NCBI RefSeq assembly: GCF_012427845.1
Contig: NZ_CP038498.1
Coordinates: forward strand, 2,790,001-2,854,000
Direction: 5' to 3'
Length of the DNA: 64,000 nt
Source of the DNA: Pectobacterium punjabense
GTDB taxonomy: Bacteria > Pseudomonadota > Gammaproteobacteria > Enterobacterales > Enterobacteriaceae
Within the stretch, counting starts at the first letter, position 1. Every line of letters starts with the position of its first letter. The notes under the pieces are model-generated. The model was given only the letters and a program-made list of their open reading frames with translations. It ran no database searches and was not told where the DNA came from. Below are positions 21,062 to 31,219 of the stretch, one piece after another. The translations under genes were made by a program, and so were the position numbers.

Positions 21062-21883
21062 GTGGAAAGAAGCGTATTTTATGTCTCAGACGGCACGGCG
21101 ATTACGGCTGAAGTGTTGGGTCATGCGGTGTTATCGCAATTCCCCGTAAACACGGTTAGCTATACCTTACCCTTCGTTGAAAGTGAAGCCCGCGCTAAAG
21201 CCGTGTGTGAGCAAATCAATACGTTGTATCAGCAAACCGGTGTTCGCCCACTGGTGTTTTATTCCATCGTCACACCAACCGTTCGTAACATTATTACCAG
21301 CAGCGACGGGTTTTGTCAGGATATTGTACAAGCGCTGGTTGCGCCCTTGCAGGAAGAATTAAATATCCCTCCGACGCCAGTTGCCAACCGCACTCACGGT
21401 TTGACAGCCAATAATCTGGGCAAATACGACGCGCGTATCGCGGCTATCGACTACACACTGGCACACGATGACGGCATTTCCCTACGTAATCTCGATCAGG
21501 CTCAGGTCATTCTGCTCGGTGTGTCACGCTGTGGCAAAACGCCGACCAGCCTGTATCTGGCAATGCAGTTCGGTATCCGCGCGGCTAACTATCCTTTTAT
21601 TGCCGATGATATGGACAACCTGCGCCTGCCAGATGCGCTGAAACCCTTCCAACACAAGCTATTTGGGCTCACCATTGATGCCGAACGGCTGGCGGCAATC
21701 CGGGAAGAGCGCCGGGGCAATAGTCGTTACGCCTCTCTGCGCCAATGCCGTATGGAGCTCAGCGAAGTCGAGGCGCTATTTCGCAAACATCAGATTAAAT
21801 ATCTCAACACCACCAATTATTCTGTCGAGGAAATTTCCGCCAAAATCATCGACATTCTTGGCATGAGCCGAAGAATGTACTAG
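21062..21883 (+). CDS. ppsR: PEP synthase regulatory protein (bifunctional kinase/pyrophosphorylase)
   Basis: DUF299 enzyme that inactivates PpsA by ADP-dependent phosphorylation and reactivates it by phosphate-dependent dephosphorylation. A GTG start at 21062 is chosen: CAGGAGG lies 4-5 nt upstream and the product begins [20 protein letters not shown], giving 273 residues, while the longer frame from 21026 adds 12 residues upstream of that RBS. P-loop [17 protein letters not shown] (near 150-160), conserved THGL and HDDG segments, C terminus SRRMY. It diverges from its substrate gene ppsA; its stop codon sits inside a palindrome at 21875-21888 likely to be the aroH operator. Confidence 0.96.
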   Translation: MERSVFYVSDGTAITAEVLGHAVLSQFPVNTVSYTLPFVESEARAKAVCEQINTLYQQTGVRPLVFYSIVTPTVRNIITSSDGFCQDIVQALVAPLQEELNIPPTPVANRTHGLTANNLGKYDARIAAIDYTLAHDDGISLRNLDQAQVILLGVSRCGKTPTSLYLAMQFGIRAANYPFIADDMDNLRLPDALKPFQHKLFGLTIDAERLAAIREERRGNSRYASLRQCRMELSEVEALFRKHQIKYLNTTNYSVEEISAKIIDILGMSRRMY

Positions 21884-21888
21884 TACAT
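21875..21888. promoter_or_regulatory. TrpR-like operator overlapping the ppsR stop codon
   Basis: ATGTACTAGTACAT is a perfect 14-bp palindrome centred on CTAG, the core of TrpR half-sites (GNACTAGT). From general knowledge, the E. coli aroH operator begins with the same GAATGTACTAG and also overlaps the ppsR end, but continues into a second CTAG, which is absent here (followed by GATAG and a T run). It lies about 190 nt upstream of aroH. Confidence 0.55.
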
Positions 21889-22074
21889 GATAGTTTTTTT
21901 GTCCTGATACGGTTGTAATGTGTGCCATTTCGTTTATTGTGTGCACCATCACTTCCCGGCATTTCGCCGCTGCGAAGCAACCTTTTAGTTGAAAACATTG
22001 CCTGAAAATACTGCCATATCCACGTTTTTTCGATGACAACGAGTTTTCAGCTTGACCGTATTTAGAGACAAAAC

Positions 22075-23121
22075 ATGCTACAAACAGATGAACTGCGGAG
22101 CGCGCGCATCGAGAGTCTGGTTACGCCCCAAACGCTACTTGCCAGACTCCCAATCACCCCTACCGTTGCCGAAAATGTCACCTCGTCACGCAAGAAAATT
22201 GAAGCCATTCTCTCCGGCCACGACCCCCGTTTACTCGTCGTGATCGGCCCGTGTTCAATCCATGACACCGACAGCGCATTAGATTATGCGCGTCGTCTGG
22301 CTGCGCTACGCACGCAGTATCAGGATCGACTGGAAATTGTCATGCGCACCTACTTTGAAAAACCGCGCACGGTCGTGGGTTGGAAGGGGCTAATTTCCGA
22401 TCCCGCGCTCAATGGCACGTTTCAGGTGAACGAAGGGCTGGAGATTGCGCGCCGTCTGCTGCTGGATATCAACCAGCTTGGATTGCCGACCGCGACGGAA
22501 TTCCTCGATATGGTCACCGGTCAATATATTGCCGACCTAGTTAGCTGGGGTGCCATTGGCGCGAGAACCACCGAAAGCCAAATCCACCGCGAAATGGCCT
22601 CTGCGCTGTCTTGCCCTGTCGGCTTCAAAAACGGGACAGACGGCAATACGCGTATCGCCGTCGATGCGATCCGTGCCGCGCGTGCCCAGCACATGTTTCT
22701 CTCGCCGGATAAGCAGGGTTTCATGTCCGTCTACAAAACCCAAGGTAACCCGTTTGGCCACATTATTATGCGTGGCGGGAAAAAGCCGAATTACTATGCG
22801 GAAGATATCGCCGCCGCCTGCGCGCATCTCAGCGAGTTTTCTCTGCCTGAGCATCTGGTGATCGATTTCAGCCATGCTAACTGCCAGAAACAACATCGTC
22901 GTCAGCTCGACGTTGCTGATGACATCTGCCAGCAAATCCGCGCAGGATCGCGAGCTATCGCAGGCATCATGGCGGAAAGTTTCTTAATCGAAGGGAACCA
23001 GTCCGCCATTAATCCTCTGGCATTGACGTATGGACAATCCATTACCGATCCTTGCCTAAGCTGGCAGGACACCGAAACGCTGCTGGCACGTTTGGCAAGC
23101 GCCGTCGATAGTCGTTTTTAA
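22075..23121 (+). CDS. aroH: 3-deoxy-7-phosphoheptulonate (DAHP) synthase, tryptophan-sensitive
   Basis: First step of the shikimate pathway: PEP + erythrose-4-phosphate to DAHP. 348 residues, class I TIM barrel. Motifs are VIGPCSIHD, MRTYFEKPRTVVGWKGLI, ATEFLDM, GARTTESQIHREMASALSCPVGFKNGTDG, MRGGKKPNY and DFSHANCQKQHRRQ. The N-terminal TDELRSARIESLVTP and the ppsA-ppsR-aroH order identify the AroH isoenzyme rather than AroF or AroG. A TrpR-like palindrome upstream supports tryptophan control. Confidence 0.95.
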   Translation: MLQTDELRSARIESLVTPQTLLARLPITPTVAENVTSSRKKIEAILSGHDPRLLVVIGPCSIHDTDSALDYARRLAALRTQYQDRLEIVMRTYFEKPRTVVGWKGLISDPALNGTFQVNEGLEIARRLLLDINQLGLPTATEFLDMVTGQYIADLVSWGAIGARTTESQIHREMASALSCPVGFKNGTDGNTRIAVDAIRAARAQHMFLSPDKQGFMSVYKTQGNPFGHIIMRGGKKPNYYAEDIAAACAHLSEFSLPEHLVIDFSHANCQKQHRRQLDVADDICQQIRAGSRAIAGIMAESFLIEGNQSAINPLALTYGQSITDPCLSWQDTETLLARLASAVDSRF

Positions 23122-23131
23122 CACAATACGC

Positions 23132-23172
23132 GCTGGCATACGCCTTCCCCCGGTACTATGCCAGCCGTTTTC
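23132..23172 (+). terminator. aroH terminator
   Basis: GCTGGCATA (23132-23140) pairs with TATGCCAGC (23157-23165), followed by CGTTTTCC. The T run is short but placement just after the stop codon is right. Confidence 0.7.
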
Positions 23173-23282
23173 CTTCTTTCCTGCCACCGTTCCCGCTGTC
23201 TCGCGAGCGCCTAAATTCCTCTCTCGATTCTCCTTATTCCACTTATTAAGAAAACTTCACTTGAGGTTGCGTTTTTGTTACA

Positions 23283-23311
23283 TGAAAATGATTCTCATTC
23301 ATTGCTATAAT
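23283..23311 (+). promoter_or_regulatory. Fur box and -10 of the hmuSTUV promoter
   Basis: TGAAAATGATTCTCA (23283-23297) is a good 7-1-7 Fur unit; TATAAT at 23306-23311 is a consensus -10. The start codon of hmuS is 28 nt further on with RBS AAGGGA. Iron-loaded Fur would cover the promoter. Confidence 0.85.
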
Positions 23312-23338
23312 CTCTACGACAACGATTAAGGGAACCCG

Positions 23339-24391
23339 ATGCAGACGTCCATTTACCAACAATACCTCCAGGCTAAAGTTGAACATCCGCGTAAATACGC
23401 ACGCGATCTGGCTGCGCTACTCGGCATCAGCGAAGCGGAGCTGACGCACGCCCGTGTTGGACACGATGCGCAGCGCCTACAGGGTGACGCCAAAGTGTGG
23501 CTCAGTGCACTGGAGCAGGTTGGTAATACCAAGTCGATCACCCGCAACGAGTACGCCGTGCATGAACATACTGGCTACTATCAAAACCAGACGCTGGATG
23601 GGCATGCCGGTCTTATCCTCAATCCACGCGAATTGGATCTGCGTTTGTTCCTTTCTCAGTGGGCTTCAGCCTTTGAACTGCGTGAAAACACCGCACGCGG
23701 TGAACGCCAGAGCATTCAATTCTTCGATCACCAGGGTGATGCCATTCTGAAGGTCTATACGACCGACACCACCGATATGGCCGCCTGGCAGCTATTCGTT
23801 GAGAAATTTACCAGCAGCGAAAACCCAGCGTTAGCACTTCGTCCAGCAAGTAACAACGCCGCAGCCGAGCAGACCGTTGCCCATAATCCTCAGTTTGAAG
23901 CAGACTGGCGTGCGATGACGGACGTACATGATTTCTTCATCCTGCTCAAGCGTTACAATCTGACACGCCAGCAGGCGTTTAACTCGGTCGCTGACGATTT
24001 GGCCTACCGTGTAGAAAACGACGCACTGTCACAGATTCTGTTTGCCGCACGTGAAGATCAGAACGAAATCATGGTATTTGTCGGTAACCGTGGCTGCGTG
24101 CAAATCTTCACGGGTACGCTTGAGCGTGTAGAGCGCATGGAGCAACACGCGGAATGGATCAATATCTTTAATAAAGATTTCACGCTGCACCTGATCGAAG
24201 GCGCGATTGCTGAAAGTTGGATCACGCGTAAACCAACGGTCGACGGTATCGTGACCAGCCTGGAACTCTATGCCGCAGACGGCTCTCAAATTGCACAACT
24301 CTTTGGGCAACGTACCGAAGGAACGCCGGAACAACAACAGTGGCGCGACCAGGTCGATGCCCTGAAACCGCGTAAGGATCTTGCCGCATGA
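23339..24391 (+). CDS. hmuS: Hemin transport/degradation protein HmuS (HemS/ChuS family)
   Basis: Cytosolic heme-binding protein that receives imported heme; family members degrade heme to release iron or carry it. 350 residues made of two repeated halves, the family architecture. Typical stretches are LAALLGISEAELTHARVG near the start, FFDHQGDAILKVYTTD in the first half and VFVGNRGCVQIFTGTLERVERM plus WINIFNKDFTLHLIEGAIAESWITRKPT in the second. First gene of a Fur-controlled operon; its stop overlaps hmuT by 4 nt. Confidence 0.95.
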   Translation: MQTSIYQQYLQAKVEHPRKYARDLAALLGISEAELTHARVGHDAQRLQGDAKVWLSALEQVGNTKSITRNEYAVHEHTGYYQNQTLDGHAGLILNPRELDLRLFLSQWASAFELRENTARGERQSIQFFDHQGDAILKVYTTDTTDMAAWQLFVEKFTSSENPALALRPASNNAAAEQTVAHNPQFEADWRAMTDVHDFFILLKRYNLTRQQAFNSVADDLAYRVENDALSQILFAAREDQNEIMVFVGNRGCVQIFTGTLERVERMEQHAEWINIFNKDFTLHLIEGAIAESWITRKPTVDGIVTSLELYAADGSQIAQLFGQRTEGTPEQQQWRDQVDALKPRKDLAA

Positions 24392-25206
24392 AAAACTGGT
24401 TATTCCCTCTGTTATTGACACTCCCGTTGGGGGTGTCTGCTGCCGAACGTGTCGTTTCTATCGGCGGCGACGTCACGGAAATCATCTACGCGCTCGGCGC
24501 AGAGAAAGATTTAGTCGCACGCGACAGCACCAGTCTGCACCCAGAAGCCGTGAAGAAACTGCCTGATGTAGGCTACATGCGTCACCTCAATACCGAAGGT
24601 ATTTTGGCAATGAAACCTTCTCTGGTTGTTGCCAGCGATCTGTCTCAGCCCTCGCTTACTTTACAGCAGGTTGCGGACAGCGGCACCAAAGTGGTGCATG
24701 TGACCGCTGAGCCGTCTCTGGATGCCGTGCCGAAGAAAATCAGTGCTATCGCTCAGACGCTAGGAAAAGAGACTGAAGGTAAAAAACTGACGGAAGCCTA
24801 TCAGCAGAAATTGGCGGCAGTAAAAACGTCGCCGCTGCCGGTTAACGTGCTCTTCATTCTCAGCCACGGCGGTATGACTGCGCTGGCCGCGGGTAAAAAC
24901 ACCCCGCCAGACACCATTATCCGCGGTGCGGGTCTGAAGAATGCCATGCAAAACGTTGAACGCTACCAACCACTGTCGCAGGAAGGCGTGATTGCTAGCG
25001 CGCCGGATCTGATTCTGATCTCCAGTCAGGGGCTGAAAACGCTGGGCGGCGACGCACAGGTCTGGAAATTACCGGGGCTGGAACTGACCCCTGCCGGTAA
25101 AAACAAGCGTTTGTTAGTCGTGGATGACATGGCGATGCTCGGCTTTACGCTCGAAACCCCGGCGCTGATGGCAACGCTGCGTCAGACAGCCGAAGCGATA
25201 AAATGA
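24388..25206 (+). CDS. hmuT: Hemin ABC transporter substrate-binding protein
   Basis: Periplasmic heme-binding component of HmuTUV. 272 residues with a signal peptide (MKNWLFPLLLTLPLGVSA) and the class III periplasmic binding fold of metal chelate carriers. RVVSIGGDVTEIIYALG opens the mature protein, and LPDVGYMRHLNTEGILAMKPSLVVAS and VLFILSHGGMTALAAGKNTPPD are typical of HmuT. ATGA overlaps on both sides (hmuS and hmuU) indicate tight coupling. Confidence 0.95.
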   Translation: MKNWLFPLLLTLPLGVSAAERVVSIGGDVTEIIYALGAEKDLVARDSTSLHPEAVKKLPDVGYMRHLNTEGILAMKPSLVVASDLSQPSLTLQQVADSGTKVVHVTAEPSLDAVPKKISAIAQTLGKETEGKKLTEAYQQKLAAVKTSPLPVNVLFILSHGGMTALAAGKNTPPDTIIRGAGLKNAMQNVERYQPLSQEGVIASAPDLILISSQGLKTLGGDAQVWKLPGLELTPAGKNKRLLVVDDMAMLGFTLETPALMATLRQTAEAIK

Positions 25207-26207
25207 CGTCACGGTTTCATCCGCGCTCTTGGTTGATCGCGCTGCTGTTGCTGATGGTGGCACTGATGGTGGGTGCCGCCAACATGGGCGCCCTAAGCCT
25301 GTCGCTAAACACGCTCTGGCAAACGCCATTTGACGATCCGATTTGGCATATTTGGCTGAATATCCGCGTTCCCCGCGTGCTGCTGGCGATACTCGTCGGC
25401 GGGGCGCTGGCCTGTTCCGGCGCGATTATGCAAGGGCTGTTTCGTAATCCGCTCGCCGACCCCGGCCTTTTGGGGATCAGCAGCGGTGCCGCTCTCTGCG
25501 TAGCGCTGACCATCGTGCTACCGCTTGGTTTGCCTCCGCTGTTGGCGCTTTATGGCCCGATGTTCGCCGCCTTTGCCGGAAGTTTGGCGATTACTGCCAT
25601 CATCTTCATCCTCAGCCGTTCCGAACAAGGTGGATTAACGCGGCTATTGCTGGCTGGTATCGCGCTCAATGCGTTGTGTCTTGCTCTCATCGGCGTATTG
25701 ACCTACCTCAGTACCGATCAGCAGTTACGCCAGTTTTCACTGTGGGGTATGGGGAGTCTCGGACAAGCGCAGTGGCCCATGCTGCTCGTCGCCAGCACGT
25801 TGGTCATTCCTGCGATGATCGCTACCTTATACTACGCGCGCCGTTTAAACCTATTGCAGTTAGGAGATGAAGAAGCGCACTACCTCGGCGTTAACGTGAA
25901 GCGCACTAAATACACGCTCCTGTTGCTGAGTTCACTGCTGGTTGGCGTGGCAGTGGCGGTCAGCGGCGTAATCGGGTTTATCGGGCTTATCATCCCACAC
26001 CTGATGCGCATGCATCTGGGTGCCGACCATCGCTGGCTCCTTCCCGGATCTATCCTCGGCGGTGCCTGTCTGTTGTTGTTTGCCGATACGCTGGCGCGTA
26101 CGCTACTTTCTCCGGCAGAAATGCCCGTTGGGTTATTAAGTAGCCTGATTGGCGGCCCCTATTTCTTATGGCTGATCGTTCAGCATAAAGGACGCGGCAA
26201 TGACTGA
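25203..26207 (+). CDS. hmuU: Hemin ABC transporter permease (FecCD family)
   Basis: Inner membrane permease of the hemin importer. 334 residues with about ten hydrophobic segments. The FecCD hallmarks are [43 protein letters not shown] near residue 55-100 in pieces, the coupling region [31 protein letters not shown], and LPVG-like [18 protein letters not shown] at the end. The start overlaps hmuT by 4 nt and the end overlaps hmuV by 8 nt. Confidence 0.95.
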   Translation: MTSRFHPRSWLIALLLLMVALMVGAANMGALSLSLNTLWQTPFDDPIWHIWLNIRVPRVLLAILVGGALACSGAIMQGLFRNPLADPGLLGISSGAALCVALTIVLPLGLPPLLALYGPMFAAFAGSLAITAIIFILSRSEQGGLTRLLLAGIALNALCLALIGVLTYLSTDQQLRQFSLWGMGSLGQAQWPMLLVASTLVIPAMIATLYYARRLNLLQLGDEEAHYLGVNVKRTKYTLLLLSSLLVGVAVAVSGVIGFIGLIIPHLMRMHLGADHRWLLPGSILGGACLLLFADTLARTLLSPAEMPVGLLSSLIGGPYFLWLIVQHKGRGND

Positions 26208-26997
26208 CTCAGCACTTGACCGGACCTTATCTGCCCACAATTTGCGCTTTCAGACCAACGGACGCTATCTAACCGACGATGTTTCTCTGGAACTGAATTG
26301 TGGGGAAATCGTGGCGATTATCGGCCCTAACGGCGCGGGGAAATCTACCCTGCTCCGTTTACTGACGGGTTATTTGACGCCAGATGAAGGTGAGTGCCTG
26401 TTAGCCGGGCAACCTTTTTCGCACTGGCAGCCCGGTACACTGGCAAAAACGCGTGCGGTGATGCGTCAGTATAGCGGTATGGCGTTTGCGTTTAGCGTGC
26501 AGGATGTCGTCGCAATGGGACGTTCTCCTCATGGGCGTTACCCAAAAAATGATGATGTGGTTCAACAGGTCATGGCGCAAACGGGCTGCCTGGAGCTGGC
26601 AACTCGCGACTATCGTCATCTTTCTGGCGGAGAGCAGCAGCGGGTGCAATTGGCTCGTGTGCTGGCGCAGTTGTGGCATCCAGAACCGACGCCAGGCTGG
26701 TTATTTCTCGATGAACCTACCTCAGCGCTGGATCTGTACCATCAGCAGCACCTGTTACGGCTGCTCAAACAGCTTACGCGTGAACAGCCGCTCGCCGTGT
26801 GCTGTGTCCTGCACGATCTGAATCTGGCGGCGCTGTATGCCGACCGCATCCTGCTGCTGCACGAAGGCAAGCTGGTCGCACAAGGATCGCCGACACACGT
26901 ACTACAGGCAGAAACGCTGGCGCACTGGTATCGCGCCGATCTTAGCGTGGGTTCACATCCTGACTACGCCATCCCGCAGGTTTATCTGCGTCAATAG
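26200..26997 (+). CDS. hmuV: Hemin ABC transporter ATP-binding protein
   Basis: ATPase driving HmuTUV. 265 residues: Walker [10 protein letters not shown] near 47-55, Q-loop [10 protein letters not shown], signature [15 protein letters not shown], Walker [19 protein letters not shown]-loop [10 protein letters not shown]. The extended linker between signature and Walker B (WHPEPTPGW) is usual for HmuV. Last gene of the operon, converging on selO. No outer membrane hemin receptor (hmuR) or hemP is present in this window. Confidence 0.95.
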   Translation: MTDSALDRTLSAHNLRFQTNGRYLTDDVSLELNCGEIVAIIGPNGAGKSTLLRLLTGYLTPDEGECLLAGQPFSHWQPGTLAKTRAVMRQYSGMAFAFSVQDVVAMGRSPHGRYPKNDDVVQQVMAQTGCLELATRDYRHLSGGEQQRVQLARVLAQLWHPEPTPGWLFLDEPTSALDLYHQQHLLRLLKQLTREQPLAVCCVLHDLNLAALYADRILLLHEGKLVAQGSPTHVLQAETLAHWYRADLSVGSHPDYAIPQVYLRQ

Positions 26998-27017
26998 CCT
27001 GCCCCTCCTGCTCTGGC

Positions 27018-28469
27018 TTAGCTGGAGCAGGATATCTCCAGATGCTTACCCCATTCTGGCGGTAACGCCGCCAAATCGTTGTTATTCGGCTGTTCATCAA
27101 ACGGCCGACACAACGCCTGATGCAAGCGTGTCAGCACGCTGATGTCATCACTTTCCGCTCGTTCAATCGCCATTTGCGCCAGATAATTACGCAGAATATA
27201 TTTCGGGTTCGTCGCATTCATCAAACGACGGCGTTCCTCATCGCTCTGTTCTTCCTGCATCAATCTCTGGCGATAGGTCGCAAACCAGCTGTCGAACGCG
27301 GCTCTGTCGATGAACTCATCACGAAGCGGCGAACGCGATGCCTGCTTTTCACTGTCCGCTAGCAATCGGAATGTTCGGGTGTAATCGCTGCCTTCCTGCT
27401 GCATCAAACGCAACAGCTCGACCAATACGTCATTATCTTCAGAACTCGCAGTAAACAAGCCCAATTTGGCGCGCATCAGCGTGCCATAGTGCTGCATCAG
27501 CGCCGGTTCATAGCGCGCAAGCGCGCGTTCCAGCGTATCAGTATCCATCAGCCCCGACAGTGCCTGCGCCAGACGATGCAGATTCCACAGCCCAACCGCT
27601 GGCTGATTATCAAATGCGTAGCGCCCACGATGGTCTGAGTGATTGCAAATGAAATCCGGCTGATAAGCATCTAGAAAACCATAAGGGCCGTAGTCGATAG
27701 TCAGCCCCAGAATCGACATGTTGTCCGTGTTCATTACACCGTGCGAAAAACCAACCGCCTGCCAATGCGTAATCAACCGTGCGGTACGTTCTACCACATC
27801 GCCAAACCACAGTTCATAGCGACGTTCGTCGTTTTCCCACTGCGGCCAATGACGGGCAATCACATATTCCGCCAGCTGGCGCACCTTTTCCGGCTCACGG
27901 CGATAGTAGAAATGTTCAAAATGGCCGAAGCGCACATGGCTTTCCGCCACGCGCAGCAGCATGGCACCCTTTTCTTCCTGCTCACGCTGCACCGGATGTT
28001 CGCTGGTGACAATCGTCAGCGCCCGCGTGGTGGGAATCCCCAGATGGTGCATCGCTTCCGAGGCCAGAAATTCGCGTATTGCCGAACGCAACACAGCACG
28101 GCCATCGCCCATACGTGAATACGGCGTTAGCCCCGCACCTTTCAGGTGCCAGTCCATGCTACGACCATCCGCCAGCTGTTGTTCCCCCAGCAAGATGCCA
28201 CGCCCATCACCCAATTGGCCGGCCCACACACCAAACTGATGACCGCTATAGACCTGCGCCAACGGCTCCATTCCCGGCAGCAAACGCGCACCGCTCCAGA
28301 TGCCATCCTGTTCTGGCGTAAACCAGTCGGGAGACAAGCCAAGCTCTGCGGCCAATCCTTCACTGTGATAAAGCAGGCGAGCCCCCTGCAACGGCGTCGG
28401 CTGTAGCGCGGTATAGAACCCCGGCAACTGATGAAAGTAGTGATTTTTAAATAACGGTGTTTGCTGCAT
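27018..28469 (-). CDS. selO: Protein adenylyltransferase SelO (YdiU)
   Basis: Pseudokinase-fold enzyme that transfers AMP to Ser, Thr or Tyr residues of target proteins, linked to redox homeostasis. 483 residues. Family segments are [73 protein letters not shown] and [12 protein letters not shown]. The C terminus ISCSS has cysteine (residue 481) where eukaryotic SelO carries selenocysteine, the usual bacterial form. Standing position between hmuV and ydiV. Confidence 0.95.
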   Translation of the reverse strand: MQQTPLFKNHYFHQLPGFYTALQPTPLQGARLLYHSEGLAAELGLSPDWFTPEQDGIWSGARLLPGMEPLAQVYSGHQFGVWAGQLGDGRGILLGEQQLADGRSMDWHLKGAGLTPYSRMGDGRAVLRSAIREFLASEAMHHLGIPTTRALTIVTSEHPVQREQEEKGAMLLRVAESHVRFGHFEHFYYRREPEKVRQLAEYVIARHWPQWENDERRYELWFGDVVERTARLITHWQAVGFSHGVMNTDNMSILGLTIDYGPYGFLDAYQPDFICNHSDHRGRYAFDNQPAVGLWNLHRLAQALSGLMDTDTLERALARYEPALMQHYGTLMRAKLGLFTASSEDNDVLVELLRLMQQEGSDYTRTFRLLADSEKQASRSPLRDEFIDRAAFDSWFATYRQRLMQEEQSDEERRRLMNATNPKYILRNYLAQMAIERAESDDISVLTRLHQALCRPFDEQPNNNDLAALPPEWGKHLEISCSS

Positions 28470-28654
28470 CCTGTCTCCCTAAGGCCACCCTGTCCGGCTG
28501 AAGAGAGCCACACGCTCACTACACAACGACTAACGGGTATGCAGAAAGTGTAGAGGGATGACAATGAAATTAACACGGATGAAACACAGGGGTATTATTT
28601 CCATAACGTGTATTCAGGAGAAACCATCACCCTAAACGCGGTGAATCTATTGAG

Positions 28655-29380
28655 TTAACCGATAAGCGACATGCGCTGCTCAAGCCGTTCGAAATGCACC
28701 GCAGGCCACATCTGTCCTTGAACGGCATCAATATTCAGTTGCCCGATTTTATTCAAAATCGCCACATTATTAATTTCCTTAGCGATAATACTGATGCCTG
28801 AATAGCTGTTTTTAATCGTCCGTAATAACGGCTCCATCATCAGCGTATTCGTCGGTCGCGATAAAAGCTGCCCGATAAACTGACGATCCAGCTTCACACC
28901 GCGCACTAGCCCATCATGCAACGGTTTAAGCGTGGCTTTTCCAGAACCAAAATTATCCAGCCATAAAGGAACGGATTGACTCAGGTTTAGCAGCGCAGCG
29001 TTTTCTTTTCCCTGCGACAGGTGAGGAAAAAACTCATTAATTTCCAGCAAAACAAAATTGAGATGTTTGATCTCGCCACGCAGTACGTCGGACTTCATTA
29101 ACATCTCGGTTATCTGGCGTCCAACCTTCAACACCAGTTGAATGTGATTATCGATAAACCATGCGGATTTTTCTTTGATAAAAAGAAGCTGCTCATGAAC
29201 AAAATCATATTGTTGCCGCGGACTTAACTGCATGAGGAGAATATCGGCGGGCATACTCAATTTACCCGCCAGGCCGTTAAAATGGCTGATCATTTCAACC
29301 GCCAACAGCGTTCCATCCAGCCTGAATATCGGCCAAAAAACATAATCACTGGTGTAATCAACAGCAAGATGGACGCGCAT
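28655..29380 (-). CDS. ydiV: Degenerate EAL-domain protein, YdiV-like
   Basis: 241 residues resembling E. coli/Salmonella YdiV (RflP), which binds FlhD and turns down flagellar gene expression without cyclic-di-GMP activity. The EAL motif is degenerate (AVEMISHF), the usual catalytic acidic residues are largely missing, and WLDNFGSGKATLKPL and VQGQMWPA align with YdiV LGNLGAGNSTMKAV and LQGCLWPA. Position downstream of selO is as in E. coli. Anti-FlhDC function is inferred from family and synteny. Confidence 0.82.
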   Translation of the reverse strand: MRVHLAVDYTSDYVFWPIFRLDGTLLAVEMISHFNGLAGKLSMPADILLMQLSPRQQYDFVHEQLLFIKEKSAWFIDNHIQLVLKVGRQITEMLMKSDVLRGEIKHLNFVLLEINEFFPHLSQGKENAALLNLSQSVPLWLDNFGSGKATLKPLHDGLVRGVKLDRQFIGQLLSRPTNTLMMEPLLRTIKNSYSGISIIAKEINNVAILNKIGQLNIDAVQGQMWPAVHFERLEQRMSLIG

Positions 29381-29516
29381 GATCCTGTACTACATAGAAT
29401 AAATAATAATCACATTACGTTATTATTATAGCCAAATCCACCACGCTTGCTCGCATACCGCACGAAAAGCGCTTTTCTATGATGTAGTCAGTTTATTCAG
29501 AGTGTTACTTCACGAT

Positions 29517-30533
29517 CTAGCGCAAACTTTGCGCCAGCCAATCAGCCAGTTCCTGTAGTTCGTTTTGCTGTTCGGGGAAAGCGGTAATCAGTTCCTGACA
29601 TGCGGCTGCCAAGGCTTCCGGGCGATATGCCGTTCCCTGTAATGCGGACGCCAGTGCTTCTAATGGCGCCGGATTCAGACTATCGGTATAAATCTGCGTC
29701 CGAACAATCACGCCGCGTTCCACATCGAAATGTAATTCAACGCCGCCCCAGGTAAAGCGGTTATCGAGTAAATGCGAGAAATCCGGTGCCTGACCGAAAT
29801 TCCATTCCCAGCTACTTTGACGCGCAAATTGTTCGCTGAATCCCGGTAAATCTGGGTGAGCAGAAGGCGAGATAATTTCTGGTTCGCACTGTTCGCCAAA
29901 ATAATCAAAGAAGGCCTGCGTCACGGCTTGGCAAATCACCGGATGATCGACAGAAGGCAGTAATTCCACCAGATTGGCGACGCGGGAACGCACGGACGTA
30001 ATTCCTTTCGCCTGTAGTTTTTTACTATCCGGGTTCAAATAGTCTGCTAAACGATTGAGATCCGCGTTCAGCAGTAGCGTACCGTGATGAAAACCACGAT
30101 CTTTAGTTTCACGATAGGCGGAGCCGGAGACCTTACGCACGCCATCAGCCGTTTCTACCACCAGATCGTTACGCCCAGACGCACTGGCTTTTAACCCAAG
30201 CGAGCTGAGTGCATCCAGCACAATCTGTGTTGATACGCTTTTATCGTATTCCGGTTTACCGGCCATAAAGGTAAAGCAGGTATTGCCGAGATCGTGAAAA
30301 ACCGCCCCGCCGCCGCTGCTGCGCCGTGCCAGCTTGATGCCATCCTCTTCCATCCGTCGGGTATTGCACTCTTTCCACGGGTTCTGGGCGCGGCCAATCA
30401 CCACCGTCTCCGCATTCCTCCACAAAAACAGCACCCGCTGCGTGGTGGGCATCTGACGAAAGATGCACTCCTCAACGGCCAGATTAAACCAAGGATCGTA
30501 AGAGTCGGAGATCAATAAACGCAGAGAGGACAT
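29517..30533 (-). CDS. lplA: Lipoate-protein ligase A
   Basis: Activates exogenous lipoate with ATP and attaches it to lipoyl domains of 2-oxoacid dehydrogenases. 338 residues: N-terminal BPL/LplA catalytic domain ([54 protein letters not shown] with the catalytic lysine, [11 protein letters not shown]) and C-terminal accessory domain from about 250. In E. coli this gene lies elsewhere, so its place between ydiV and nlpC is a lineage-specific arrangement. Confidence 0.96.
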   Translation of the reverse strand: MSSLRLLISDSYDPWFNLAVEECIFRQMPTTQRVLFLWRNAETVVIGRAQNPWKECNTRRMEEDGIKLARRSSGGGAVFHDLGNTCFTFMAGKPEYDKSVSTQIVLDALSSLGLKASASGRNDLVVETADGVRKVSGSAYRETKDRGFHHGTLLLNADLNRLADYLNPDSKKLQAKGITSVRSRVANLVELLPSVDHPVICQAVTQAFFDYFGEQCEPEIISPSAHPDLPGFSEQFARQSSWEWNFGQAPDFSHLLDNRFTWGGVELHFDVERGVIVRTQIYTDSLNPAPLEALASALQGTAYRPEALAAACQELITAFPEQQNELQELADWLAQSLR

Positions 30534-30575
30534 AAGCAGCTCCGTGCTGTAAATACGCTAAATAAAAGGGGGAAA

Positions 30576-31070
30576 TCAGATGCGGCGAGCCTGCCAGTAA
30601 GCCCGTTTCCAATATACGTTATCCAGCGACGAGCGGATGACGCCTTGGCTGGTGGAAGCGTGAATAAACTGGTCGTCTTTGTCATAAATGCCGACGTGCA
30701 GCCCGCTGCTGCCGCTGCCCGTTTTGAAAAAGACCAAGTCGCCCGGCAGCAAATTATCACGGTCAATGCGCTCACCCAGCTCAGTTTGCTCTTCCGTCGT
30801 GCGCGGCAGTTGCATACCAAACTTATCGCGAAACGTCAGATAGACGAAACCAGAACAATCGACGCCGTTACGATCCAGACCGCCATAGCGATAAGGCGTT
30901 CTATACCATTGCCCCAGTTGATCGTTTAGCTGCACCATCACCATGATCGAATCACTCAGACGCGCATTCGGCGGCGGATTATTATGCCGACTACTGCTAC
31001 AGCCAACCAAAATCAGGCTGGCGAGGAGCAAAGCATATCGTAGAGTCAAACCTGATCGTAAAGGTATCAT
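30576..31070 (-). CDS. nlpC: NlpC/P60-family lipoprotein
   Basis: Predicted peptidoglycan endopeptidase anchored by lipid. 164 residues. A lipoprotein signal ends LILVG-Cys24. The NlpC/P60 catalytic residues are visible: Cys72 in GVDCSGFVYLTF, His125 in GLHVGIYD and His137 in FIHAST. Matches E. coli NlpC over its length with a 10-residue longer N terminus. Lies between lplA and btuD. Confidence 0.95.
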   Translation of the reverse strand: MIPLRSGLTLRYALLLASLILVGCSSSRHNNPPPNARLSDSIMVMVQLNDQLGQWYRTPYRYGGLDRNGVDCSGFVYLTFRDKFGMQLPRTTEEQTELGERIDRDNLLPGDLVFFKTGSGSSGLHVGIYDKDDQFIHASTSQGVIRSSLDNVYWKRAYWQARRI

Positions 31071-31219
31071 GCGCGATTACCATAAAACCGCCGAGGCCAT
31101 AAACCTCTAGCGTCTGAAAATGCTAGGTATTGGATTAATTTAGCGTTTAATCAGGGTGGCTGGCAAGTAAAGGTGATTTTTCCTATTTTCTGGCGACACA
31201 GATTCTCTGACGGCAGCAG

